DNA of 56,141 bases from Flavobacteriia bacterium (GTDB lineage Bacteria > Bacteroidota > Bacteroidia > Flavobacteriales > Schleiferiaceae): contig JABXHW010000043.1 in assembly GCA_013373425.1 (NCBI GenBank), positions 1 to 56,141 on the forward strand, in the 5' to 3' direction. Shown piece after piece: positions 24,061-33,860 of the stretch (the stretch's first letter is position 1; each line of letters begins with the position of its first letter). The notes under the pieces were generated by a model. It saw only the letters and a program-made list of their open reading frames with translations. It was not told the DNA's origin and did no database searches. The position numbers and the translations under genes were made by a program.

Positions 24061-26295
24061 ATGTCGGTAAGCACCGTTGAAACTACTGTAGAAACCGCTG
24101 TTGAACTCGGTCTACTTCCAGAGGAATTTGAGAAAATCAAGTCGATTCTCGGTAGAACTCCAAACTACACTGAGCTATCCATTTACTCTGTAATGTGGAG
24201 TGAGCACTGTAGCTACAAGAATTCCATCGTTTGGTTGAAAACACTTCCAAAAGACGGTCCACATATGCTTGTTAAAGCAGGGGAAGAGAATGCAGGTCTA
24301 GTTGATATCGGAGACGGATTGGCATGTGCCTTTAAAATCGAATCACACAACCACCCTTCTGCACTTGAGCCTTATCAAGGTGCGGCAACAGGTGTTGGAG
24401 GAATCAACCGCGACATCTTCACAATGGGTGCTCGACCGATTGCTCAGCTCAACTCTCTTCGCTTCGGCGAAATTGAAAATGCACGCACTCAGTGGTTGGT
24501 GAAAGGAGTAGTTAAAGGAATTGGCGATTACGGAAACTCTTTCGGTATTCCTACCGTTGGCGGTGAGGTTTACTTTGATAAGAGCTACAATCAGAATCCA
24601 TTGGTAAATGCCTTCTCGGCAGGTATCGTTGAAGTAGGTGGTCAGATCTCTGCAAGCAGTAGAGGTGTTGGCAACCCAGTATATATCGTTGGATCAGCAA
24701 CTGGTCGTGATGGTATTCACGGTGCTGCCTTCGCATCTAAAGATCTTACCGAAGATTCAGCAAACGACATCCCTTCTGTACAGGTAGGCGACCCGTTCCA
24801 AGAGAAGCTTCTTCTTGAAGCAACCATGGAATTGGCTAAAACCGGAGCAGTTGTCGGCATGCAAGACATGGGAGCCGCAGGTATCACATGTTCTACTTCA
24901 GAAATGAGTGCTGCTGGCGAGCATGGCATGACTATCTGGTTGGATAAAGTTCCAACGCGTCAGGACGGAATGGAGCCATGGGAAATCCTTCTTTCAGAAA
25001 GCCAAGAGCGTATGCTCGTTGTGGTTGAAAAGGGGCGTGAAACTGATGTTGAAGCCATCTTCGAGAAGTGGGATATCCACTGTGAGCAAATCGGTGTGGT
25101 TACTGAAGGCAACACACTAGAGTACTACTGGGGAGACGATATGATTGCAACCTCACCTGCACATGACTTGGTGCTTGGTGGAGGCGCTCCAGTTTACTAT
25201 CGCGAAACTCGCGAACCTGCTTACTACCAAGAGTTCAAGCAATTCGATATCAATGACGTTGCAGTTCCAGCTGATTTGAAGGCTGTGGCTGACGTTCTCG
25301 TCACTTCACCGAACATCGCTTCTAAGAAGTTTATCTACGAGCAGTACGATAGCATGGTAGGTACAGTGAACATGAGCACAAACGGTCCAACTGATGCTGC
25401 TATCGTAAACATCAAGGATACGAATCGCGGGATTGCAATGACCGTTGATTGTAACAGCCGTTACGTGAATGCCGACCCGAAAGTGGGTACAATGATCGCG
25501 GTTTCAGAGGCGGCGAGAAACATCGTTGTATCAGGAGGTGTGCCGAGCGCAATCACAAACTGTTTGAACTTTGGTAACCCGTACAGCCCAGAAGTATACT
25601 GGCAGTTTGTGGGAGCTATCAAGGGCATGAGCGAAGCTTGTGAGAAGTTTGCAACTCCGGTAACAGGAGGTAACGTGAGCTTCTACAACCAAACGGTTTT
25701 GAAGTCGGGCACTGAGCCTGTATTCCCAACTCCAACCATCGGTATGATCGGATTGGTAGACGACAAGAAGCACATCACAACAATTCCTTTCAAGGATAAA
25801 GGTCACTTGATTTACATGATTGGAGAAAGTCGTAACGACATTTCTCAATCTGAATATCTCGTACGCTATCACAAGATTGAAAAGTCGCCTGCGCCTTACT
25901 TCAGCTTGGAGGAAGAGTACGCCAACCAGGAGCAATTGAAAATGTTGATCCGTAAAGGTGTACTCCGTTCAGCTCACGATGTAAGTGAAGGTGGGTTGTT
26001 CATCAGCTTACTTGAAAAAGCAATGGCATCTGGACTAGGTTTTGATATTACAACCGACGCAGCAGTTCGTAAGGACGCATGGTTGTTTGGCGAAGGTCAA
26101 AGCCGCGCAGTTGTTTCAGTGGATTCAGATCACGAGAATGAATTCATCGATTTGATGATGTTGAATGGCGTGGAGTTCGATCTACTCGGACACGTAACCA
26201 AAGGAAGCATCCGGATTGATGACGAAGATTGGGGCGACGTAGCTGAATGGAAAGACAAGTACGATAATGCTATCGGAAAGCACTTCGAAGAATAA
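24061..26295 (+). CDS. purL: Phosphoribosylformylglycinamidine synthase subunit PurL (small form)
   Basis: Fourth step of purine synthesis, converting FGAR to FGAM with ATP and ammonia. At 744 aa this is the small PurL, which needs separate PurQ (glutaminase) and PurS; neither is in the window. Visible: YSVMWSEHCSYKNS (catalytic His region, about residue 44), KIESHNHPSALEPYQGAATGVGG, GMQDMGAAGITCSTSEMSAAG and the repeat of the fold from about 425 with CNSRYVNADPKVG and GNVSFYNQ. It stands alone, with a candidate promoter upstream and a hairpin terminator 22 bp after the stop. Confidence 0.95.
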   Translation: MSVSTVETTVETAVELGLLPEEFEKIKSILGRTPNYTELSIYSVMWSEHCSYKNSIVWLKTLPKDGPHMLVKAGEENAGLVDIGDGLACAFKIESHNHPSALEPYQGAATGVGGINRDIFTMGARPIAQLNSLRFGEIENARTQWLVKGVVKGIGDYGNSFGIPTVGGEVYFDKSYNQNPLVNAFSAGIVEVGGQISASSRGVGNPVYIVGSATGRDGIHGAAFASKDLTEDSANDIPSVQVGDPFQEKLLLEATMELAKTGAVVGMQDMGAAGITCSTSEMSAAGEHGMTIWLDKVPTRQDGMEPWEILLSESQERMLVVVEKGRETDVEAIFEKWDIHCEQIGVVTEGNTLEYYWGDDMIATSPAHDLVLGGGAPVYYRETREPAYYQEFKQFDINDVAVPADLKAVADVLVTSPNIASKKFIYEQYDSMVGTVNMSTNGPTDAAIVNIKDTNRGIAMTVDCNSRYVNADPKVGTMIAVSEAARNIVVSGGVPSAITNCLNFGNPYSPEVYWQFVGAIKGMSEACEKFATPVTGGNVSFYNQTVLKSGTEPVFPTPTIGMIGLVDDKKHITTIPFKDKGHLIYMIGESRNDISQSEYLVRYHKIEKSPAPYFSLEEEYANQEQLKMLIRKGVLRSAHDVSEGGLFISLLEKAMASGLGFDITTDAAVRKDAWLFGEGQSRAVVSVDSDHENEFIDLMMLNGVEFDLLGHVTKGSIRIDDEDWGDVAEWKDKYDNAIGKHFEE

Positions 26296-26586
26296 AGAAG
26301 TGTACATATAGATATGAAAAAGCCGCCCCGAGAGTAGGAGCGGCTTTTTTTATTGCGATAACCCGTTATGTCAAACCCGAAGCCACCTATTCTTCGGGCT
26401 AACCCGTCTGTGCAAATCACCCACGGAGAACTGAGAGAGAGTAGTTTTTTTGTTTATCACAACTTTCAAAAGGATAAACTTCCGTGTCATCGCTAAAACG
26501 AATATCTAGTAACGGCTCAATACTTCAAGGGGATAATTAACAACCTGCACATTTCAGTTGACAAAGTGCAAATCTATACAGGATGT
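26296..26586. other. 291-bp intergenic region between convergent purL and the LytTR regulator gene
   Basis: After the purL terminator the remaining 230 bp hold a 6-bp hairpin CCCGAA...TTCGGG (26376-26398) without a T-run. I see no small gene with a credible start or family, and no second terminator for the regulator gene. Confidence 0.6.
26317..26352 (+). terminator. Terminator of purL
   Basis: Stem AGCCGC/GCGGCT (26321-26326 with 26340-26345, extended by two pairs past one mismatch and by flanking A/T pairs), then TTTTTTTATT. The A-run on the left would allow action on minus-strand transcripts too. Confidence 0.88.
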
Positions 26587-27294
26587 TTACAATCGATTCG
26601 TGACGTTTCCTTTGTAGGTGCGACTAACCTCTAGCGTTCGACCGTCAGACATCAGAGCGGTTGGCTTACTTCCTTTGTCGTATTTCGACACCTCATTGAG
26701 ATTGATAATGTACTTCTTGTGTGAACGAACGAATTGATTCGGATTCAACTCCTTTTCGAAATGTCCAAGGCTCTTAGAAGCTAGAACTGACTTTCCACCT
26801 TTGAGATAGAACTCTGTATAGGCTCCATCTCCGATGAGATAGAGTATATCAGACGCTTTTAGTCTTAAGGTTTCAGAACGACTAGGAATAGTTATGATTC
26901 CGGAAGCATCTGAACCGTTCTGTGCGGATGATTTGCCATTGATGCTACGTTCTAAAGCGGTATCTAATGCGGCCAAACTGTATGGCTTTAGCAGGTAATG
27001 AATGGCTTCATATTGAAAGGCATCTACTGCATAATGATCGAATGCGGTGGTGAAAATGACATCAAATTTTCTATTCGTGAAGTGGTCCAAAATTTCGAAC
27101 CCAAGACGATCCTGAATTCTCACATCCAAAAATATGATGTCGGGTTTACGCGTCTCAATGAGGGTAATACTGGAGTCGACATTACTGGCCTCACCCACGA
27201 CTTCGAGAGGATGAGCGCTTTGTGAAATGAGTTGATTTAACAACTTTCGTGCATGTGGTTCATCATCTATGATGATACATCTCTTCACGTTCAT
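26587..27294 (-). CDS. LytTR-family response regulator
   Basis: Receiver domain (1-120: IIIDDEP acidic pocket, phosphorylated Asp57 in FLDVR, conserved Thr-Ala in FTTAFD and Lys in YLLKPY) followed by a linker and a LytTR DNA-binding domain (about 138-235: IITIPSRSETLRLKASDILYLIGDGAYTEF and FVRSHKKYIINLNEV). 235 aa is standard. It starts 16 bp after the stop of the propeller kinase and is its evident partner. Target genes cannot be told from this window. Confidence 0.93.
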   Translation of the reverse strand: MNVKRCIIIDDEPHARKLLNQLISQSAHPLEVVGEASNVDSSITLIETRKPDIIFLDVRIQDRLGFEILDHFTNRKFDVIFTTAFDHYAVDAFQYEAIHYLLKPYSLAALDTALERSINGKSSAQNGSDASGIITIPSRSETLRLKASDILYLIGDGAYTEFYLKGGKSVLASKSLGHFEKELNPNQFVRSHKKYIINLNEVSKYDKGSKPTALMSDGRTLEVSRTYKGNVTNRL

Positions 27295-27310
27295 AGCGTA
27301 GCATAGGGGG

Positions 27311-30300
27311 TCATAGAGCTAATTTAAGCACAAAGTGAGTGCCAGAAGCTCCTTCTATTAAACTCATCTTGTAGGATTTTTCGTGCATTTCACTCAAGAT
27401 TTCTAGTCTCCTTAATACGTTCCGAAGTCCGAGAGACCCTTTGATTTCACCTCCTTGTTCCAGCACTTTCCATCTGTCAATCGGAAAACCTCCTCCATTG
27501 TCCTTCAAGTGAATAACCAAAGTATCATCCGATTTTTCAATCTCAATCTGAACTTTTCCTCCCGATTCCATTTTACTCACTCCATGCCAGACTGAATTCT
27601 CAAGGATAGGTTGAAGCAGCATCGGAGGGATGTAAACAATGGATTGGTTGATCTCTTCAGATACGGCAATGGTATACTCAAACGCGCCATCTAAACGCAT
27701 AGATTCTATGGACAAAAATTCTTCGATGTAATCGAGTTCCTCTTTGAGCGAAATCCGATGCAAATCTGGCCGCTCAATCGTGCGACGAATCAAGTCGGCC
27801 AATCGGGTTAAGTACTCACTCGCTGTTTCATTCTTCTTGGTGGTAATCAAGTACTGAATGGAGTTGAATGAATTGAAGATGAAATGTGGGTTGATTTGCA
27901 TTTTCAACGTCGACATGTTCGATTCAAGCAAAGCTCTTGAAAGTCGGCGCTGTCGAATGATATTATAAATACTCACTACAATTAGGACGAGCACTGGGCT
28001 TAAAATGAAGCTCCAGAACCACCATGTCTCATTGAGCAAAGGGCGAATTTTGAATGTGCGTAGTACTTCTACTTCTCCCCACTGACCGAATTCATCGCGA
28101 AACTGGCATTCAAGGGTGTATGTTCCATCGCGTAGGTTTTGTTGATTGACTTCACCTGTTTTAGTGTAGTTCCAGTTTTCAGCACCTTGATACCTCCATC
28201 TCCACAAAACATTTTCTCCGCCCAGAATTCTGTTGGATTTAAAAGTCCACGATAAATTATTCTCTCCACGCGGGAGTACCACGGCTTGCTCTTCTTTGTG
28301 TATTTGGAAAATTGAATCTGGATAGTAGTTTACGTCAAAACCCACATACGACTGACCTCGATCAAAGTAATTGTCTGGAAGAAAAGTGAGATTATTTTCA
28401 TCAATTAAGATGATGCCTCGGTCGTGTGATATGATATCCGTAGCATGATCAATACCTTCGATATAATCATATGGAAGGTGCCTATAACCAGCGAGACCGT
28501 CTTCGTTAAACCATCCAACAAATAATGCAGAGCCACAGATGACATAAAGTCTGTCATCACGTGTAATCATGTAATGAATTACATTGTCGGGTAGAACGTT
28601 TTGCTCGTTTAGATTGAAGAGGGTATCATCACGGAAGATGAGCAGACCGTCTTCTTTGGTATTTCCGGCGACCCAATTGTGCTCTAATTCACCTAAGAGC
28701 TGTACTCGAATGCTGGCCAAAGGCTCGTCTTGAAAGGCCTTTCTCGTGATGCCATCTTCGAAGATGTAAAGTCCATTAAAACCTGAGAGCCACTTAAGTT
28801 CGTCATTGACAATTGTGAAACTCTCAAACTGTGTTTCCTCAGTTTGTGTCGGGATAGCGCTAACTGTATGATTATCAATCCGGAGTAAGGTGTTTCTGCT
28901 GATTAAATAGGCAAGTTGACTACCTAAAAAGTGCACCTTTCCTAAATCTCCCAATCGTCCTCCCTTCGGATGGGTCATCGTTGAATCGCTAATCCAATAA
29001 TGTAATTCAGGCTGCCCATCTGGCAATTTAATGTTGTAGTAGGAGTTGAAACTGACCATCGAATCTAGCCATTGCACCCGACTGAAACGATTGTTATTAA
29101 AATAGTCGATGTCGTATACGTTCTTCCCTGCGAGTGCAAGTGAATCTGAATCCCAAGAGTAGGTGTACATGGTCTTCCCAGACATGAGATAGAGAGTTCC
29201 TTCCTGGAAGTGGATATTTCCCCTTTCTATATCCATATCGGCATTCAAGTCAAGTTGTGAAGAGACAATGTCCCAGCTTCTGACCTGAAAAATTCCATCA
29301 TTCAGAGAGACTACCCAATAATCTCCGCCCTCATCCTTGTAAACCTGGTTGATATCTTCAGTACCGAAACAATGCGTATGCGATGACACTTCCCCGTGCT
29401 TATCGAAAACGTAGATGTGTAAACCGTTGTCATAAGTGCACACGAACAAAGTATCTCCATGAACAACTCCATTGATAATCAAACCAGGAAGCTCAAACAT
29501 GAATTTTGAATCCGTGTCAGAATTAGCTGAAACCCTGTAAAGATTGTTCGAGCTCAAGAAGAGACGCATATCGCTGGAAGACAAGGGGTCAGTTAATACA
29601 CTTCGAGCTGAAGGCTCAACGTGCATTTGATTCGAGGTGATGTAGTTGAAATTAATCTGAAAATGTTCAAGCCCCATGCTTTCAAAAGCCTCGTCAAAGA
29701 GAGTGTCAATCGCTACTTCATATCGAGTTGATCGAAGTGGATACGTCACTCTACGAATGGGAGCATAAGGAGACGCTCTGTGCCCTTTCAGTGAAAAGTG
29801 AGAAAGCACGACATGTCCATCATCGAGAAACGCATGTGAATTTCTATATCGACCAAAATCATGTGAGGGATAATCTATCAATTCAAAAGTGTCGGCGCTG
29901 ACATGCATTTTGAATATTGAATGGGTGGAGTCGCTGAACCGTTGGAGAAGTACTTCATCATTCTCATTTACAAAAATGTGATACGCGAACGATGGATTCA
30001 TCTTTCTTCGCACACTCTCGTTCCATTCAGGAACCACCCATTCATCATTTTCATAGTAACACACGCCGCCGGCATATGTCAATGCCCAAATTCGGCCTGC
30101 ATGATCGCGGTATAATTTGAAGACGGTATTATCAACAAGTCCATCTTCGGTGGTTACTTGCTCTACCGTATTACCATCGATGATGAAAATTCCTTGATCC
30201 GTACCGATAAACATTCGGTGATTCGAATCTTCCTGTATGTAATAAGTGTCCGAAGCCGTAATCCCTTGCTCTGGTCCAATGTTCCTACCGACGAATCCAG

Positions 30301-30370
30301 AAACTGAATTCTGAGCGTAGCAATGGATTGTCAAACTGAAAAAGAAAAGGAGAAATGCTTTTAGCTTCAA
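27311..30370 (-). CDS. Giant sensor histidine kinase with periplasmic propeller (LytS-type kinase)
   Basis: 1019 aa. Signal peptide (MKLKAFLLFFFSLTIHCYAQ), then about 680 residues of beta-propeller repeats of the two-component-regulator type (YRDHAGRIWALT, YKDEGGDYWVVSL, GTDQGIFIIDG), a Y_Y_Y-like domain near 700-770 (LRDGTYTLECQFRDEFGQWG), one membrane segment (about 778-800) and a His_kinase domain with INPHFIFNSFNSIQYL (phospho-His about 827) plus ATPase motifs NSVWHGV, DNGGGFP and GSLGLRNV. Start is TTG at 30370; an in-frame stop lies 15 bp upstream and no ATG precedes the signal peptide. Ligand unknown. Propeller kinases of this kind usually sense polysaccharide or envelope signals in Bacteroidota. 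Confidence 0.88.
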   Translation of the reverse strand: MKLKAFLLFFFSLTIHCYAQNSVSGFVGRNIGPEQGITASDTYYIQEDSNHRMFIGTDQGIFIIDGNTVEQVTTEDGLVDNTVFKLYRDHAGRIWALTYAGGVCYYENDEWVVPEWNESVRRKMNPSFAYHIFVNENDEVLLQRFSDSTHSIFKMHVSADTFELIDYPSHDFGRYRNSHAFLDDGHVVLSHFSLKGHRASPYAPIRRVTYPLRSTRYEVAIDTLFDEAFESMGLEHFQINFNYITSNQMHVEPSARSVLTDPLSSSDMRLFLSSNNLYRVSANSDTDSKFMFELPGLIINGVVHGDTLFVCTYDNGLHIYVFDKHGEVSSHTHCFGTEDINQVYKDEGGDYWVVSLNDGIFQVRSWDIVSSQLDLNADMDIERGNIHFQEGTLYLMSGKTMYTYSWDSDSLALAGKNVYDIDYFNNNRFSRVQWLDSMVSFNSYYNIKLPDGQPELHYWISDSTMTHPKGGRLGDLGKVHFLGSQLAYLISRNTLLRIDNHTVSAIPTQTEETQFESFTIVNDELKWLSGFNGLYIFEDGITRKAFQDEPLASIRVQLLGELEHNWVAGNTKEDGLLIFRDDTLFNLNEQNVLPDNVIHYMITRDDRLYVICGSALFVGWFNEDGLAGYRHLPYDYIEGIDHATDIISHDRGIILIDENNLTFLPDNYFDRGQSYVGFDVNYYPDSIFQIHKEEQAVVLPRGENNLSWTFKSNRILGGENVLWRWRYQGAENWNYTKTGEVNQQNLRDGTYTLECQFRDEFGQWGEVEVLRTFKIRPLLNETWWFWSFILSPVLVLIVVSIYNIIRQRRLSRALLESNMSTLKMQINPHFIFNSFNSIQYLITTKKNETASEYLTRLADLIRRTIERPDLHRISLKEELDYIEEFLSIESMRLDGAFEYTIAVSEEINQSIVYIPPMLLQPILENSVWHGVSKMESGGKVQIEIEKSDDTLVIHLKDNGGGFPIDRWKVLEQGGEIKGSLGLRNVLRRLEILSEMHEKSYKMSLIEGASGTHFVLKLAL

Positions 30371-30422
30371 TGCAGCTGGATTTTACGGAGCGAATGAAGC
30401 ATGAAATTACAACTTCTCCTGC

Positions 30423-31325
30423 TTAATTGAAGAACCAAGCGCCCAATCGATAGGTGTTGGCGTGTGCTTCTATAATGTCCGATAGCTTCTCTGAGTAGCC
30501 ACCGCCCATGTTCACAGCTACAGGGATTTGGTTCCGCTTGCACACATCGAAAACCATTCTGTCGCGCTCCTTGCATCCTTCGATGCTCAACCCCAATCTC
30601 CCAAGCTTGTCGGTAGAAAGTACGTCTACACCTGACTGGAAGAAAATGAACTGCGGCTCAAGTTGGTCCACCAAAGATTTAAGATGACGGTCGAGTAGTG
30701 AGAGGTAGGCTTCATCCGTTATACCATCTGGAACGCCTACATCCAAGTCGCTAGTTTCCTTGTGCATGGGATAGTTTTTCTCACCGTGCATGCTAAAGGT
30801 GAAGACGCGATTTTCATTTTCAAAGATTTGGGCAGTGCCATTTCCTTGGTGAACGTCGAGGTCAACCACCAATATTTGTTCAAACTGATGTTTTTCCAAG
30901 AGGTGATGTGCACCTATCGCGATATCGTTCATCAGGCAAAAGCCCTCTCCACGATCCGTATAAGCGTGATGAGTGCCACCCGCGATGTTGTAGCTCACAC
31001 CATCCTTCAACGCATATTCTGTGTTTTGAATGGTACCTTGACAAATGATTCGCTCCCGCTTCACCAATTGCTCGCTCCAAGGGAATCCAATCTTTCGCTC
31101 CTCTTTTCTACTGAGCGTTCCGTTTTTCAACTTCTCCCAATAGTTAACATTATGAGTGCGGAGTATTTCATCCTCTGTCAACAACGAAGGACGAAAGAAT
31201 GCATCTTCAGAGACTGTTCCTTCATGTACGAGCTGCTCTGGAAGGAGTTCATACTTGGCCATGGGAAACCTATGTCCCTCAGGAAGTGGGTGACAATAAA
31301 TGGGGTCGAATGCAATGCGGTACAT
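30423..31325 (-). CDS. Histone deacetylase family hydrolase
   Basis: Zinc-dependent deacetylase related to acetoin-utilisation AcuC and acetylpolyamine amidohydrolases. Active-site set is complete: GGTHHAYTDRGEGFCLMND with the two catalytic His, VVDLDVHQGNGTA with zinc ligands Asp and His, FQSGVDVL with the third ligand Asp, and a C-terminal MGGGYSEK. 300 aa is normal for the bacterial class IV-like group. It lies 11 bp after pheT and 52 bp before the kinase, same strand. The substrate (acetyl-lysine, acetylpolyamine or another amide) is unknown. Confidence 0.9.
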   Translation of the reverse strand: MYRIAFDPIYCHPLPEGHRFPMAKYELLPEQLVHEGTVSEDAFFRPSLLTEDEILRTHNVNYWEKLKNGTLSRKEERKIGFPWSEQLVKRERIICQGTIQNTEYALKDGVSYNIAGGTHHAYTDRGEGFCLMNDIAIGAHHLLEKHQFEQILVVDLDVHQGNGTAQIFENENRVFTFSMHGEKNYPMHKETSDLDVGVPDGITDEAYLSLLDRHLKSLVDQLEPQFIFFQSGVDVLSTDKLGRLGLSIEGCKERDRMVFDVCKRNQIPVAVNMGGGYSEKLSDIIEAHANTYRLGAWFFN

Positions 31326-31336
31326 CTCGGTGCTTA

Positions 31337-33778
31337 CTATCTAAGTTCAGCCCCGAAGTCGTTCTCAAGTTTTTGACGAATGCGATCCATCGCGCTGTCG
31401 AGCTGCTTGTCGTTCAACGTCTTATTAGCATCGATTAAGGTGAAACGCAAACCGTAACTCTTCTTGCCTTCGGGTAGATTTTTCCCTTCATAGACATCGA
31501 AGAGCTCCACATTGTTTAGCAATCCTTTTTCTGCTTTTCTCGATGCTCGAACCAAATCAGCATACTGCACTTTCTGGTCAACTAGAAGAGCTAAATCGCG
31601 CTGGACTGCAAATGTCTTTGGTAGATCTGTATAAGTCACCTTGCTTCTGCGGATAATCGGAAGCAATGCATCCCAGTTGAACTGGGCGTAGTACACCACA
31701 TCTTCAATGTCAGTCATCTTTAGATACTTCCGAGGAACGAATCCGATGCGACCAACTAATTTTCCTTGTGCATGGAATTCTAGTCCATCCGCAAACAAAG
31801 GATGACTGTTCAATGGCCTTTCTTGGAAATCGACACCCACTTTGGTGAAAAGCGCTTCGCAAATGCCTTTCAGGGTGAAGAAGTTCGACTGAGAAGCTGG
31901 AGCATTCCAAGTTGGTGCATTGCTGCTTCCAGCGATCCAAATGCCTAACTGAGATTGCTCAACATATCCCTTTTCAGAATTCTCATAAGCCTTACCAAAC
32001 TCAAAGCATCGAATGCTCTTCTGCTGGCGGTTGTAATTGTAGGCTACAGTTTCTAATCCACCAAAAAGAAGCGTTCTGCGCATTACGCCTAAATCCTGAC
32101 TCAGCGGATTGAGAATGCTAACCGTCTCATCAGCATTGAAATCGTCATTGCCCTCGTAATACGATTGCTTAGACAATGAATTATTCATGATTTCTGTTAG
32201 ACCCATTCCCACAAGAATGCTGTTCACCTTTCTACGAACATCATCTGGATGACGCTTCTCTGAATGAGGCATACTCATGCGCATGCCTGAAGGGAATTCA
32301 ATATTATCGAAGCCATAGATGCGCAGAATCTCTTCAACAACATCCGCTTCGCGAGTCACATCCCAGCGGTAAATAGGCGACTCCACCTGGAGGTAGTCAC
32401 CGTTCTCTCCACGAACAATGAAATCGAGTGAGTCGAGAATTGAAAGAACATCCTTTCTTGGGATTTCTTGACCGAGCAGACGGAACATACGCTCATAGCT
32501 CAAGTCGATTTTAACCGGCTCAAACTTCTTGTCTTTGAATTCAACAATGCTAGAGCCAATTCGCGCTCCTGCGACTTCTTTCAAAAGAAGGGCAGCTCTC
32601 TTCAACGCATATTCGCTAAGCATCGGATCAACGCCTCTCTCATATCTGAAAGATGCGTCTGTATTGAGTCCATGTCGCTTGGCTGTTTTGCGAATTCGCA
32701 CAGGATTGAACCAAGCAGATTCTAGGAAGATAGTCGTGGTAGAATCGCTTACGCCGCTAGTAAGACCACCGAATACACCAGCCATACACATGCCGCCATT
32801 TTCGTTGGTAATCATCAAGTCAGCATCGTTCAGCTTGCGCTCCTTTTCGTCCAAGGTCTTAAATGCCGTATCGGTCGGAAGTGTTCTGACAATCACGTGA
32901 TCGCCATCAATTTTATCTCCGTCGAAAGCGTGGAGTGGGTGACCCGTTTCATGAAGAACGAAGTTAGTCACGTCCACGACGTTGTTAATTGGAGTAAGAC
33001 CAATGCTCAAAAGTGCGTTCTTCAACCAAGAAGGAGATTCTTGCACTTTGATGTCGGTTAAAGTCAATCCGAGGTACTGTGGGCACGCTTCTGCATCCTG
33101 AACGGTGAGCTTAAATGGACGCTCTAGATGATCAGGGGTGAATGCAACTACGCTTGGCAAGCTGATGTCGGATTGGATGCCGTCTCGAAGTAATCCCGCT
33201 CTCAAGTCGCGAGCTACCCCATAGTGACCCATTGCATCGGTACGGTTAGGTGTCAGACCGATTTCGAAAACGGTGTCGCTTTCAAGTTCGAAGTACTGCG
33301 CAGCTGGCATGCCCACTTTGGCCTTGGTCTCGTCGAGTACCATGATGCCGTCATGCGACTTTCCGAGACCGAGTTCATCTTCAGCGCAAATCATTCCAGC
33401 ACTAACCTGACCTCTGATTTTGCCTTTTTTAATCTTGAGTTTATCCTCACCGCCACCTGGGTAAAGGACAGTATTCACGGTTGCCACAGGTACAAACTGA
33501 CCCGCATCAACATTCGGTGCACCACATACAATTTGCACCGGTTCAACTTCACCTACATCAACAGTAGTCACTTTCAATCGGTCGGCATCTGGATGTTGCT
33601 CGCACGTAAGTACCTTTCCAACCACGACTCCTTGAAGTCCGCCTTTTACAGATTCTACTTCATGGGAACCCTCCACTTCCAAGCCTGTGCGGGTGAGTAC
33701 CTCAGAAACCAATTCTGGAGTTACTTGTGAAGGGTCAAAATTGATATATCGTCGAAGCCAACTATAGCTAATTGTCAT
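31337..33778 (-). CDS. pheT: Phenylalanine--tRNA ligase beta subunit
   Basis: Beta subunit of the alpha2-beta2 PheRS, carrying editing and tRNA-binding parts. Starts MTISYSWLRRYINFD; then the EMAP-type tRNA-binding OB domain (about 40-150), B3/B4 editing domain (about 210-370, GLTPINNVVDVTNFV), B5 domain (about 400-475), the catalytic-like core and the FDX-ACB anticodon-binding domain at the C-terminus (TYTDLPKTFAVQRDLALLVD). Start 33778 matches homologues; the frame runs to 33817 without homology. pheS is not adjacent. A TACCTTTG box and a 16-bp palindrome lie just upstream. Confidence 0.96.
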   Translation of the reverse strand: MTISYSWLRRYINFDPSQVTPELVSEVLTRTGLEVEGSHEVESVKGGLQGVVVGKVLTCEQHPDADRLKVTTVDVGEVEPVQIVCGAPNVDAGQFVPVATVNTVLYPGGGEDKLKIKKGKIRGQVSAGMICAEDELGLGKSHDGIMVLDETKAKVGMPAAQYFELESDTVFEIGLTPNRTDAMGHYGVARDLRAGLLRDGIQSDISLPSVVAFTPDHLERPFKLTVQDAEACPQYLGLTLTDIKVQESPSWLKNALLSIGLTPINNVVDVTNFVLHETGHPLHAFDGDKIDGDHVIVRTLPTDTAFKTLDEKERKLNDADLMITNENGGMCMAGVFGGLTSGVSDSTTTIFLESAWFNPVRIRKTAKRHGLNTDASFRYERGVDPMLSEYALKRAALLLKEVAGARIGSSIVEFKDKKFEPVKIDLSYERMFRLLGQEIPRKDVLSILDSLDFIVRGENGDYLQVESPIYRWDVTREADVVEEILRIYGFDNIEFPSGMRMSMPHSEKRHPDDVRRKVNSILVGMGLTEIMNNSLSKQSYYEGNDDFNADETVSILNPLSQDLGVMRRTLLFGGLETVAYNYNRQQKSIRCFEFGKAYENSEKGYVEQSQLGIWIAGSSNAPTWNAPASQSNFFTLKGICEALFTKVGVDFQERPLNSHPLFADGLEFHAQGKLVGRIGFVPRKYLKMTDIEDVVYYAQFNWDALLPIIRRSKVTYTDLPKTFAVQRDLALLVDQKVQYADLVRASRKAEKGLLNNVELFDVYEGKNLPEGKKSYGLRFTLIDANKTLNDKQLDSAMDRIRQKLENDFGAELR

Positions 33779-33798
33779 GGTCGTGTAATTACGGAATA

Positions 33799-33822
33799 CC
33801 GAAATCGATTTCGGCAAAGGTA
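33799..33822 (-). promoter_or_regulatory. pheT -7 box with adjacent 16-bp palindrome
   Basis: On the minus strand, TACCTTTG (33822-33815, exact TAnnTTTG) is immediately followed by CCGAAATCGATTTCGG (33814-33799), a perfect 16-bp palindrome. It would cover the transcription start region, 20 bp before the pheT ATG. Good position for a repressor; a T-box or attenuator is not seen. Confidence 0.5.
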
Positions 33823-33860
33823 AGGATGAGGAATGGAAGTTCTAAGCGTTCTAAAAGCTT

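Noticed and set aside
26376-26398. Hairpin CCCGAA...TTCGGG as a terminator of the LytTR gene
   Set aside because: No T-run on the minus strand and 190 bp past the stop; role not supported.
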